Shown here: in pieces, positions 1 through 6,866 of the stretch
Layout: every line of letters starts with the position of its first letter
How positions within the stretch are numbered: position 1 is the first letter of the stretch
Position numbers and translations under genes: made by a program
Assembly (NCBI GenBank): GCA_964628385.1
Contig: CAZVOD010000110.1
Coordinates: 1-11,536, forward strand
Direction: 5' to 3'
Source of the DNA: JANQPA01 sp964628385
GTDB lineage: Bacteria; Bacteroidota; Bacteroidia; Chitinophagales; Saprospiraceae
DNA: 11,536 nt
Notes under the pieces: model-generated
The model's input: only the letters and a program-made list of their open reading frames with translations
Database searches by the model: none
What the model was told of the DNA's origin: nothing

Positions 1-137
1 CCATCTTTTTGGGACTAAATATAACTTATATTTTATTTTGAATCAATACTTAGGATTAGGTTATAGGTTGAGAAATGAAAATTTCATATCATTCGAAATG
101 ATCGAATGGTATGTTTTTTCATGAGCCCTTAGTTAAT
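1..137. other. Non-coding region downstream of the permease-SBP gene, with small inverted repeats
   Basis: This is AT-rich sequence after the stop of the fused transporter gene. I read the minus strand past that stop in all frames and found no continuation of the binding protein, so the gene is not a frameshifted longer one. Two short dyads overlap here: CATTCG/CGAATG (90-95 with 103-108, 7-nt loop) and ATCATT/AATGAT just beside it. A T6 tract lies a few bases beyond on the plus strand (about 114-119). The dyad could help end transcription, but on the minus strand no U-run follows it, so I do not call a terminator. Confidence 0.5.
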
Positions 138-1676
138 TTATAAATCGCTAATTTTTACCCAATTATTTTTTTCGGCATCTTCTCGCCTTACCATCAGCGC
201 ATAAGTATTATTGAAGCCAATAGCTGGCAGCCATTCAACGCCGTAGGCCTCCAAAAACTGCTCCTTCACATAATCATAAACGGCCTCGGGATCATCAATG
301 ACCTCATCTACCAGTTGTTGATCCGGCGATAAAATAACCTGAAAACCAGTACCAGTATACTCTGCATACATATCCAACTCATCGTTTTTGAGGGCTTCAA
401 AACAAATCTTAGTACCTCCCAGGCCCAGTTTTTTATCTACATCCAGATCGGTGTAGCCATCGATAAGCTGAGCGTAAAGCGCCACCAGAATATACTGCTC
501 TGTAAAGATTTTCGAGCCAATACTAATCTTAGCTCCACCCTGCGCCCGATCCGGGCGCCAGAGCTTTTGTTCCTTCAGAAAGGTAGTAGCTACTTCTTCG
601 GGGGAGCGTTTTAAGTTATCAACCTGGTAATTTAAGTCTATCATTTGGCGATCATCAATCAAGCCTGTTAGTTTTTCAAGCACTTCGACCACCTCCGGGT
701 AGTCTTTTCTGAGGCCTTTACGGATAATAGGAGCGCAAAAGTAAGGAGGTAATGCATTTTTATCATCCTCCAACAAAACCAAGTCGTAAGCTTTTATGCG
801 ACCATCTGTAGCATAACCACTAATCACATCCACTTCCCCCTCTTTTATCGCCCGATACATCAGGCCTGCATTGAGCATCAAGGTATTAAAGTTAAGATCA
901 TACCTGGCCTGAAGGCTGGGATAACCATCGTCTCTTCCGGCGAACTCCGGGTCAAAGCCCGCTACCAAACCAGAGGTGATAAAGTTAGGTAGTAAATAAA
1001 ACATACTTAAGAAAGGGATACTAAACAAAAAGGCCAATTGTGATTTCGTTCGTTTAAAGGAAGATCGCTTTTGGGTCAGGGCCAGCAACTGATCAAAAAG
1101 GACGGCCAACAGAGCAGCCGGAATAGCTCCTGCAAGAACCATATTAGAATTATCCAGGGCAATACCTCCAAAAATGAACTCTCCGAGTCCACCCGCGCCA
1201 ATATAAGAAGCCAAAGTAGCTACTCCAACATTAATAACAGTAGCGGTACGTATCCCCGCAAAGATAACGGGTAATGCCAAAGGCAGTTGCACTTTTGTCA
1301 AAAGCTGATAATTGGTCATCCCCATACCAGTGGCAGCCTCCACAACTGATTTGTCCACTTCCTGAATCCCGGTATAAGTATTTCTTAAAATGGGCAGAAT
1401 AGCGTACAAAAATAGCGCAAAAATGGCGGGCTTAATTCCAATACCTAAAATCGGGATCATGAAACCCAGTAAAGCAATGCTGGGGATAGTTTGTAAAATA
1501 CCAGCAAATCCCAGAACCAAAGGAGCAATTTTCTCCTTTCGGGTTATCCATATGCCGGCAGGAATAGCGATCAATACTGCCAAAAAAAGCGAAATAAAAG
1601 TCAAACCAACGTGCTCAAAGCATTGCTCCGCCAGCTTAGAACTATTACTACCTAAAAAATTAAAGAAATCTCCCAT
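138..1676 (-). CDS. Osmoprotectant ABC transporter permease fused to a lobe-swapped (circularly permuted) substrate-binding protein
   Basis: The 512-residue protein is the membrane and binding part of a glycine betaine/choline/carnitine-type importer (OpuCB+OpuCC, or ProW+ProX/OsmF). Residues ~20-203 are the permease, with about five hydrophobic segments (22-45, 52-78, 81-97, 130-158, 178-201) and the EAA loop at 113-138 (EAATGMGMTNYQLLTKVQLP). A basic stretch (204-211) and an extra helix (213-231) then bring the chain back to the periplasm. The binding domain follows in unusual order. First comes the normally C-terminal lobe (237-373: GFDPEFAGRDDGYPSL, ATDGRIKAYDLVLLEDDK, LNYQVD). After a short linker comes the normally N-terminal lobe (382-512: IGSKIFTEQYIL, LGLGGTKICFEALK, AEYTGTG, GFNNTYALMVR), ending at ISDL. 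Both lobes look complete. Permease-SBP fusions of this transporter family are known; the swapped order is my reading of the sequence. The gene starts 68 nt after the ATPase gene, with no clear Shine-Dalgarno site. Confidence 0.93.
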   Translation of the reverse strand: MGDFFNFLGSNSSKLAEQCFEHVGLTFISLFLAVLIAIPAGIWITRKEKIAPLVLGFAGILQTIPSIALLGFMIPILGIGIKPAIFALFLYAILPILRNTYTGIQEVDKSVVEAATGMGMTNYQLLTKVQLPLALPVIFAGIRTATVINVGVATLASYIGAGGLGEFIFGGIALDNSNMVLAGAIPAALLAVLFDQLLALTQKRSSFKRTKSQLAFLFSIPFLSMFYLLPNFITSGLVAGFDPEFAGRDDGYPSLQARYDLNFNTLMLNAGLMYRAIKEGEVDVISGYATDGRIKAYDLVLLEDDKNALPPYFCAPIIRKGLRKDYPEVVEVLEKLTGLIDDRQMIDLNYQVDNLKRSPEEVATTFLKEQKLWRPDRAQGGAKISIGSKIFTEQYILVALYAQLIDGYTDLDVDKKLGLGGTKICFEALKNDELDMYAEYTGTGFQVILSPDQQLVDEVIDDPEAVYDYVKEQFLEAYGVEWLPAIGFNNTYALMVRREDAEKNNWVKISDL

Positions 1677-1744
1677 TCGAATTGGTTGTAATTGGTATTT
1701 TTTATCAAAATAAACTGATAGTCAATCGCTCCTGGCCCGGTGGT

Positions 1745-2716
1745 TCAGGCTCTCTTGTCAATGAATTGATGGAAGCCATCCATCAGTGTTTTTAGATCAA
1801 AAGTTTTCTCGTGGCCATTGACACGCACCAGCCCATGGTGTTCGCCATGCTTTTTCTGTGAAAGTTGGGTCATACTCTCGCGTATTGTCTCATCGGCAGA
1901 AAGCTCAAAATGAGTATGTCCATTGCCATTTTTACCGAGGTCAGGCAGGAATTCGAATAAATCTGTCAGGTGGAAGATCTTGAGCTGTAAGTCCAGCTTC
2001 CGGTCGGCCAGAAATTGTTTCACAAAATCATTGGCCGGATGGAAAAGCAAATCCTTGGGGCTTCCCAATTGCTGCATTTTACCTTCATCCAATACACAAA
2101 TTTTATCACCCAGTATAAAAGCCTCTTCCACATCGTGTGTGACAATAATCGTGGTCTTACTGGATAACTCCTCAAGATTGAGAAAGTCTTGTTGAATATC
2201 GTATCTGGTAATGGGATCCAGCGCACCAAAAGGTTCATCCATTAAAATAATCGGAGGGTCAGCAGCTAAAGCCCTGGCAATACCCACACGCTGCTTTTGG
2301 CCGCCACTGAGCTGTTGCGGAAACTTCTTCAGGTACTGATCCGGGTCAAGATGAAGACGCTTCAATAAAGAATAACAGCGTTCTTTTATCTCATCTGGAT
2401 TCCAATTCAGTAATTTAGGAACAACACTAATATTCTCTTCAATAGTATAATGGGGAAATAAACCAATATTCTGGATAACATAGCCCATTCGACGACGCAT
2501 CTGCTCGGGTGGAAGCTTAAATACATTTTCCCCGTTGATGAAAATCTCTCCTGCTGTAGGCTCGATTAGTCGATTTACTAATTTAAGGGTTGTTGTTTTG
2601 CCGCTACCACTCGTCCCTACCAGCGCGAGCGTATCGCCTTTTTCCAACTCAAATGATACGCCATCTACTGCTTTTAACGTACCAAAAACCTTTGTTAGAT
2701 TTTTTATTTCTATCAT
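1745..2716 (-). CDS. Osmoprotectant (glycine betaine/choline) ABC transporter ATP-binding protein, OpuCA/ProV-like
   Basis: This is the ATPase that powers the importer whose permease-binding fusion follows 68 nt downstream. From the chosen ATG (MIEIKNLTKVFG) it has 323 residues: Walker A GTSGSGKTT at ~34-42, Q-loop ~82, signature LSGGQKQR ~136-143, Walker B ILMDEP ~157-162, D-loop GALDP, and switch His ~194 (VTHDVEEA). These are typical of the ProV/OpuCA group. The tail after ~245 keeps only about 80 residues. It includes a stretch like half of a CBS pair (SADETIRESMTQLSQ ... GLVRVNGHEKTFDLKTLMDG) and is His-rich, whereas OpuCA usually has two CBS modules. The start at 2716 is preferred because it begins the conserved fold and has AGGAAG 8 nt upstream. 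An in-frame GTG/ATG at 2767/2764 would add 17 or 16 residues with no family resemblance. The chosen start lies inside a strong hairpin. Confidence 0.93.
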   Translation of the reverse strand: MIEIKNLTKVFGTLKAVDGVSFELEKGDTLALVGTSGSGKTTTLKLVNRLIEPTAGEIFINGENVFKLPPEQMRRRMGYVIQNIGLFPHYTIEENISVVPKLLNWNPDEIKERCYSLLKRLHLDPDQYLKKFPQQLSGGQKQRVGIARALAADPPIILMDEPFGALDPITRYDIQQDFLNLEELSSKTTIIVTHDVEEAFILGDKICVLDEGKMQQLGSPKDLLFHPANDFVKQFLADRKLDLQLKIFHLTDLFEFLPDLGKNGNGHTHFELSADETIRESMTQLSQKKHGEHHGLVRVNGHEKTFDLKTLMDGFHQFIDKRA

Positions 2717-2751
2717 TTGCTTATCTTCCTTTCCGAGGAAGATAAGCAAAT
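2715..2751 (-). promoter_or_regulatory. Perfect 16-bp hairpin covering the ATPase ribosome-binding site and start codon
   Basis: Positions 2715-2730 pair without mismatch with 2736-2751, around a 5-nt loop (2731-2735). On the minus-strand mRNA the arms are AUUUGCUUAUCUUCCU and AGGAAGAUAAGCAAAU. The 3' arm holds the Shine-Dalgarno-like AGGAAG and the first two bases of the AUG, with its G just outside. No U-run follows on either strand, so it is not an intrinsic terminator. The simple reading is a structure that hides the start site. An upstream in-frame GTG/ATG at 2767/2764 would send ribosomes through it. It could equally be a DNA operator for a dimeric repressor. The pairing is seen directly; the function is inferred. 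Confidence 0.6.
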
Positions 2752-2817
2752 AATGTGAATTCATCACTTTCGGCTGGTCAGCGTAAAAAATTGTGACAAT
2801 AGTATCAATAACCGTTT

Positions 2818-3969
2818 TTACGGCGCACCCGGGCAGTTGGCTAATTTCGTTGGTACCAACTGGCCGTTAGAGTTGATTTGAATCCTCCAGCAGCCATTGT
2901 CGGGGTCTTTCATGATAATACCAGCCTCTGTATCGTCAATATAGACATCACCGTCACTAATGTGTAGTCGGGTGAGTGGCTGAGCATTACTAATGCCCAC
3001 AAATCCGGCTGATCCAATACTGAAGCTGGGATTGTAGGTAATACCGGATTGGCTGACTGGCTGGATGAATAATGATTGATTATTATCAATGCCTATATCA
3101 AAGCTGTTGCCAGTAAAGTTATTGCCGGAGGTGGATTGGGTTAACCTCATTAGCCTTCCCAGGCCATCCACCCCAAATTGCTGACGGCTAAAATCACCGG
3201 CTAGAATGAATGGCAAGTCATTGGTATTCTGGTCTTTGCCTACTACATACAACTGCGCGGCGGTAGAAGTGATAGGCTCAAGGCCCGGAGCAAGTAATTC
3301 AACGGTACCTTCGTCATAATAGACGAGTTTTTTTTCCTGCTTCCAAAACTGATTACCGGCCGTTTCTGCAAAAGTAGCTTCCTCAGCGAAAGCAGCAGTT
3401 TGTGCACTCAGTGCATTTTGAGCAAAATTAGCCTGTTGAGCATTGATGGCATTATTAGCAAAAGAAGCCTGCTGAGCCGTCTCGGCAAAGCTAGCCGTCT
3501 CTGCCACACTGGTACCATTAGCAAAATCGGCCAGGTTGGCAAAATTAGCGGTGTCAGCTCGGTTGGCAGTGCTGGCCTGGATAGCATATGGAACACTAAG
3601 CAGTTGGGTCGTACCAATCTCTGTATAATTGCTACCCCCTTGAGCATCGATTTCTATTTTTAGGAAATAATTATTTTCTCCCCAATTAATACCAGCAAAA
3701 GAACCAGCAGTCACTGAGCCATTTCCTATCTGTAAATTCAGTACCCCCGCTTCATTAGTATTTATCTGGTGGATTTCTTGGTATTGAACCTGGCCATTCA
3801 TTGTATTCTCCACTATGCTGGCCCGCAGGCTCACATTTTGGCCAGATAAAACATTGCCCGCCGGATCGCGGATTACAGCTTGATAATTAAAAGCGTCGGG
3901 ACTTTGCCCAAAAGAATAATTGACAATTAACAGCACACAACACAGTGTCGCAAATAGATTTTTTAACAT
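2818..3969 (-). CDS. Secreted fibre-like protein with Ala/Phe-rich repeat (FNYQAVIRDPAGN family)
   Basis: The 383-residue protein has a signal peptide (1-21, cleavage near SFG-QS). An N-terminal domain (~24-132) of the kind common in Bacteroidetes surface proteins follows, with FNYQAVIRDPAGNVL near its start and GTTQLLSVPYAIQAS at its end. Residues ~133-204 are low-complexity Ala/Phe/Asn/Gln/Glu sequence, ending in a 12-residue repeat. After that comes a beta-rich region (~208-330), then a short end domain with ISNAQPLTRLHISDGDVYIDD and a final ...CWRIQI...NGQLVPTKLANCP. This layout (head, coiled or fibrous repeat, C-terminal cap) resembles tail-fibre-like or trimeric surface proteins of the phylum, but no enzymatic function can be read. 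No T9SS tail is visible. It starts 1 nt after the stop of the small T9SS cargo gene, so the two are surely co-transcribed and perhaps translationally coupled. Confidence 0.85.
   Translation of the reverse strand: MLKNLFATLCCVLLIVNYSFGQSPDAFNYQAVIRDPAGNVLSGQNVSLRASIVENTMNGQVQYQEIHQINTNEAGVLNLQIGNGSVTAGSFAGINWGENNYFLKIEIDAQGGSNYTEIGTTQLLSVPYAIQASTANRADTANFANLADFANGTSVAETASFAETAQQASFANNAINAQQANFAQNALSAQTAAFAEEATFAETAGNQFWKQEKKLVYYDEGTVELLAPGLEPITSTAAQLYVVGKDQNTNDLPFILAGDFSRQQFGVDGLGRLMRLTQSTSGNNFTGNSFDIGIDNNQSLFIQPVSQSGITYNPSFSIGSAGFVGISNAQPLTRLHISDGDVYIDDTEAGIIMKDPDNGCWRIQINSNGQLVPTKLANCPGAP
3361..3495 (-). repeat. Coding repeat: 12-residue Ala/Phe units in the fibre-like protein
   Basis: Residues 159-203 of the secreted protein read as one 9-residue partial unit and three full 12-residue units: ASFANNAINAQQ, ANFAQNALSAQT, AAFAEEATFAET. 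Each unit keeps A-x-F-A at its start and Ala at positions 7 and (mostly) 10. Looser copies (ANFANLADFA) precede them from about residue 141. Ala and Phe at regular spacing suggest a packed helical or fibrous stalk that oligomerises. The period is visible in the protein; the structure is inferred. Confidence 0.65.
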
Positions 3970-3970
3970 T

Positions 3971-4462
3971 TTAATCGATTTTTTGGATTTTAATTACAGA
4001 TACAGCCTGACCGGATGGTCTGATTAACCTCAATAAATACATTTGTGCCGGTAAGGCCTGCAGAGAAAGCTCATGTCTTTGGTTGCGCAAGTTGCCTGAT
4101 TGAACTTCCTTACCCAGTGTAGTAAGGAGTTGATACTGCAAGTCCATTTCTGTTGAGGCTTTGGTCTCAATGATAACAGATCGCTGCGTTGGATTGGGAT
4201 AGGCTTTAATTTCCAGACTTGTTCTGCCAAAATTATAAACAGAAGTAAGTAGATTGGAGGGTTGATGAAAGCCTTGAGTCAGTAAGACATCGTTGCTGGA
4301 AAGGGTGGTGGTTACTGGTTCTCCTAAAGACCAGCTAACGCTAAATGCCGAAGAATTGAAATCTCCGCCGGCAGAGGAAATCAATTCGAGGCCACCACTG
4401 CTTTGTGCTAGTACCATTAATGGACAGACTATTGCTGCCAGGCATAAAAGCAGGTATTTCAT
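3971..4462 (-). CDS. Small secreted protein with T9SS type A C-terminal sorting domain
   Basis: The 163-residue protein has a signal peptide (1-19, cleavage near VLA-QS). A short N-terminal module (~20-75: GGLELISSAGGDFNSSAFSVSWSLGEPV ... LTQGFHQP) is often seen in small Bacteroidetes cargo proteins. The T9SS type A sorting domain spans ~84-161, with KAYPNPTQ opening it and LPAQMYLLRL (usual form LPAGxYxLRI) and VIKIQK near the end. Type A tails direct export through the outer membrane by the Por/Spr secretion system, often followed by attachment to the surface. No catalytic domain is present, so the cargo may be structural or a partner of the fibre-like protein whose gene begins 1 nt after its stop. 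It lies 65 nt downstream of the methyltransferase gene. I found no good Bacteroidetes promoter in that gap. Confidence 0.87.
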   Translation of the reverse strand: MKYLLLCLAAIVCPLMVLAQSSGGLELISSAGGDFNSSAFSVSWSLGEPVTTTLSSNDVLLTQGFHQPSNLLTSVYNFGRTSLEIKAYPNPTQRSVIIETKASTEMDLQYQLLTTLGKEVQSGNLRNQRHELSLQALPAQMYLLRLIRPSGQAVSVIKIQKID

Positions 4463-4507
4463 AAATCAGTTTTTGGGTAATATTAAACTTAATCGTATGC
4501 TAAAAAT

Positions 4508-4536
4508 AAAAAAGGTTTTTTACTTACCTACTTTTT
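4508..4536 (-). terminator. Possible weak intrinsic terminator after the rRNA methyltransferase gene
   Basis: On the minus strand, AAAAA-GT-AGGT pairs with ACCT-TTTTT across a loop of about 9 nt, with a 2-nt bulge (4508-4516 with 4526-4536). The stop codon at 4528 sits in the first arm, and a further ATTTTT tract follows. The stem is AT-rich and imperfect, so this is only suggestive. Confidence 0.25.
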
Positions 4537-5970
4537 TGTAGTTAAATGATTTAAATAGCCAAAACCATCAAGCTGCTTTGGAATATCTGGTATTGGCATT
4601 AAAATCCTCCAGGAGGAAGGATAATAATTGTTGACCCGATTTCCCAGCCCTTTGATCCAGCCGAGTGCAAGGCCTCGGTAGCTTACTAACTGCCATCCTC
4701 TGGGGGTATCTGGCCATTGCAGGGCATTTTTTTTGAGAAACTGTAAAACCTCTGCTAGCTCAGGTTCATAAGCTGGAATTTCTCGGTTACGCAGTACGCT
4801 TAAAGACCACTCATGGGCAGGAACAAGTTGTTGCTTTTTTTGAGTGCCCAACGGTGTACCAATATGAACCCTTTTCAACTTTTGATGGATATATAATGTG
4901 TCTTCCAGAAGGTTTTCAGGTACAGCAATGAGTTCTTCACGTGGGGATTGTAATAACTTTAACTTTATGGCCTGATCGGCTGCGAGCCATTCCTCGAATG
5001 GGACGCTTTCTTTATTTTTTAAGATTTTCCAAAAACGATCCTGCTGTTTTTGCTTCTTTTTTTTGTTTTTCCTGGATGTATTATTGGTGGTTTGAGTTCT
5101 TTGGGAAAGGTTTTTAAAACAAGCAAAATAAAAGCCTTCTCCTTTCAAACGATGGGGATATAGTTGGTAGCCCATACTTCTTTTCTGGACATTCCAGGAT
5201 GCCGGCATGGAGATTTCCCGATGTTCAAATGAAAATTTTTGACATAACCAACGCGCATTTTCTTCATTTTCTTGCCGGTTGTAGGTGCAGGTACTGTATA
5301 CTAAAAGGCCACCTGGTTTGAGCAGCGCAACAGTATCTGAGAGGATTTTCTTTTGCCTGGCGCTGCAGTGAGCCACCTGCTCGGCTGACCATTCGTCAAC
5401 AGCGGCCGGGTTTTTGCGGAATAACCCCTCTCCCGAGCACGGTGCATCTACCAGAATTATATCAAAATATTGTCCCAGTGATTGCAGCCCCGCTGCATCG
5501 TGATTGGAAGTTATTGTGTTGGGAGAACCCCACTTAATAAGATTTTGACGGAGTATTTGGTAGCGGCTTTTTATGACTTCGTTGGCGAGCAAAAGGCTGT
5601 CATCAGATAAAAGATCGGCCAGCAGTGTGCTTTTTCCTCCGGGGGCAGCGGCAAGGTCCAGAACTTTTAACGGGCGGGAAAAATCTACAAGCGCAGTGAG
5701 CGCATGAGCAAGTATCATGGAGGAAGCTTCCTGCACATAGTAAGCGCCGGCATGAAAAAGTGGATCAAGCGTAAATTTTGGCCGTTCAGGCAGGTAAATC
5801 GCCTGATCATGCCAGGGTACCTTATCAAAACCTCCAGGAATAGCTGCCAGCTTCCGGGGATTAAACCTGATGCTGGTGGCAGCTTTTCCCGCAAGAGTAT
5901 CAAAAAAATCATTGTATTCTTTACCTAATACAATTTCTATTTCTTCTTTAAATGCTTTCGGCCAATTCAT
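4528..5970 (-). CDS. rsmF: RsmF/NOL1-NOP2-Sun family rRNA cytosine-C5 methyltransferase
   Basis: This S-adenosylmethionine-dependent enzyme methylates cytosine C5, most likely in 16S rRNA. The 480-residue length and layout match E. coli RsmF (479 residues). After an N-terminal RNA-contact region with SIRFNPRK (33-40) comes the SAM-binding loop DLAAAPGGKS (105-114). Motif IV VDAPCSGEGLFRKN follows, with Cys178, and motif VI YSTCTYNRQENE, with Cys228; these are the two cysteines of m5C methyltransferases. The C-terminal third, after a very basic linker (KNKKKKQKQQ, 301-310), matches the PUA-like RNA-binding end of the RsmF group (RGWQLVSYRGLALGWIKGLGNRVNNYYP). The linker is encoded by a T8/T5 tract on the plus strand, but the frame is open throughout. 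The ATG lies 3 nt after the stop of the DUF547 gene, so the two form an operon. The exact rRNA position cannot be read from sequence. Confidence 0.92.
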   Translation of the reverse strand: MNWPKAFKEEIEIVLGKEYNDFFDTLAGKAATSIRFNPRKLAAIPGGFDKVPWHDQAIYLPERPKFTLDPLFHAGAYYVQEASSMILAHALTALVDFSRPLKVLDLAAAPGGKSTLLADLLSDDSLLLANEVIKSRYQILRQNLIKWGSPNTITSNHDAAGLQSLGQYFDIILVDAPCSGEGLFRKNPAAVDEWSAEQVAHCSARQKKILSDTVALLKPGGLLVYSTCTYNRQENEENARWLCQKFSFEHREISMPASWNVQKRSMGYQLYPHRLKGEGFYFACFKNLSQRTQTTNNTSRKNKKKKQKQQDRFWKILKNKESVPFEEWLAADQAIKLKLLQSPREELIAVPENLLEDTLYIHQKLKRVHIGTPLGTQKKQQLVPAHEWSLSVLRNREIPAYEPELAEVLQFLKKNALQWPDTPRGWQLVSYRGLALGWIKGLGNRVNNYYPSSWRILMPIPDIPKQLDGFGYLNHLTTKK

Positions 5971-5973
5971 TAT

Positions 5974-6702
5974 TTACTGACTATTCAGGTCCCAATTGTA
6001 TTCGTTGTAAGTGACTTTGGTATCCATTCCAATTTTTCCTCTTGAGTGCTTATTGATGAAGCCAATGAAATTACCGAAATCAGATCTGTACCACTTAAAA
6101 ATCTTAGATATTTGAGCCACACTGCTATTGATCTGGTTGTATTTATTGTTGTTAATAAACTTGACGGTTCGCGTATAGAAAAGATCATCCAGGTTATCGG
6201 CAGTCCAGGCTCTGTTGTGAAGGGGAGGACAGGAAACAGCCGCACAATTTACTGCAAAATGTATCCGTGGTTCTTTGTACTCTGGCCTCAAAATGTCATT
6301 CTCTATATTATTGAGAGAGTAAGTTTTCTCTCCAAGTTTTATCCACTTTACGTCCCATGGGTTGCCATCGTGAATGTCTTTGATACTTTTCACCGGATAG
6401 TGATCGATGATGAGTTTGATAGTGAAAGCATTGTAGGCATTAATCCAATACGCCATCTTCTGATTATCCGTCCAGCTTGCCTGAATGGGATTTGCTTTCA
6501 ACTCTTCCAGGTAGTTGTCTAGCATATTCTGATCTTCGACAAAACCTTTATAATTAATGTCACCACTAGAGTTGACATGTCTAGACAGTAAGGTATTCCA
6601 TGTGCTATGCTGATGGAACCCTGACGCTTGCGCAGCTAGCTGCACCAGCGGTAGCATACAGAGCATTAATAGGGAAAGTGATAAATTCAATTTCATTGTC
6701 AT
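5974..6702 (-). CDS. DUF547 domain secreted protein
   Basis: The 242-residue protein has a signal peptide (about 1-24, cleavage near AAQA-SG), so it is probably periplasmic or exported. The rest fits the DUF547 family: AYWINAYNAFTIKLI (84-98), HFAVNCAAVSCPPL (148-161) with its paired cysteines, and ISKIFKWYRSDFGNF (198-212). The biochemical role of the family is unknown. The conserved Tyr/Asn/His/Cys residues give it a weak resemblance to papain-like or transglutaminase folds, which I only offer as a possibility. There are two candidate starts, ATG at 6702 and ATG at 6696; both give a usable signal peptide. It is the first gene of a pair with the rRNA methyltransferase (3-nt gap). That pairing does not obviously reflect a shared function. 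It has no T9SS tail. Confidence 0.88.
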   Translation of the reverse strand: MTMKLNLSLSLLMLCMLPLVQLAAQASGFHQHSTWNTLLSRHVNSSGDINYKGFVEDQNMLDNYLEELKANPIQASWTDNQKMAYWINAYNAFTIKLIIDHYPVKSIKDIHDGNPWDVKWIKLGEKTYSLNNIENDILRPEYKEPRIHFAVNCAAVSCPPLHNRAWTADNLDDLFYTRTVKFINNNKYNQINSSVAQISKIFKWYRSDFGNFIGFINKHSRGKIGMDTKVTYNEYNWDLNSQ

Positions 6703-6866
6703 AATTGTTTGGTACGATTATAACAACTCTTATCCAGAAAATTATGTTGTGCGGAAAATAATCTGCTGTTCTGGTCAAGACAGTTTTTAGCAGTTTTTAT
6801 CAAAAACAATCTAAGAAGTAAAAAAATGAACTTCTGGTCGGTGTGCATTTTTCTACTTCCTATTGG
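6703..6866. other. Intergenic region upstream of the DUF547 gene
   Basis: The 164-nt gap holds a tandem near-copy of ten bases (cagtttttag then cagtttttat, 6781-6800) and a short dyad AGAAGT/ACTTCT (6814-6819 with 6830-6835, 10-nt A-rich loop). The dyad follows the stop of the type B sorting-domain gene and may be a weak terminator for it. TATAAT occurs on the minus strand close to the DUF547 start, but no proper Bacteroidetes -33/-7 pair is visible. The DUF547-rsmF promoter should be here, but I cannot place it. Confidence 0.4.

Noticed and set aside
1..137. Frameshifted continuation of the binding protein after its stop
   Set aside because: Reading the minus strand beyond the stop at 138 gives no lobe-like sequence in any frame, and the missing lobe is already present earlier in the protein.
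2717..2767. N-terminal extension of the ATPase from GTG 2767 or ATG 2764 as the main start
   Set aside because: The added residues have no family resemblance and the ABC fold starts at the ATG at 2716, which has AGGAAG in front. It is kept only as a possible regulatory leader or second isoform.
2782..2822. CGTAAAAA/TTTTTACG inverted repeat around the stop of the fibre-like gene, as a terminator
   Set aside because: The loop is about 25 nt, the stem is AT-rich, and no clean U-run follows a GC-rich stem. A terminator here is possible but not supported.
4463..4527. Promoter for the T9SS type A cargo gene (minus-strand TAAGTTTA at 4484-4491)
   Set aside because: The -7 box has one mismatch and no TTTG-like -33 box lies 19 nt upstream.
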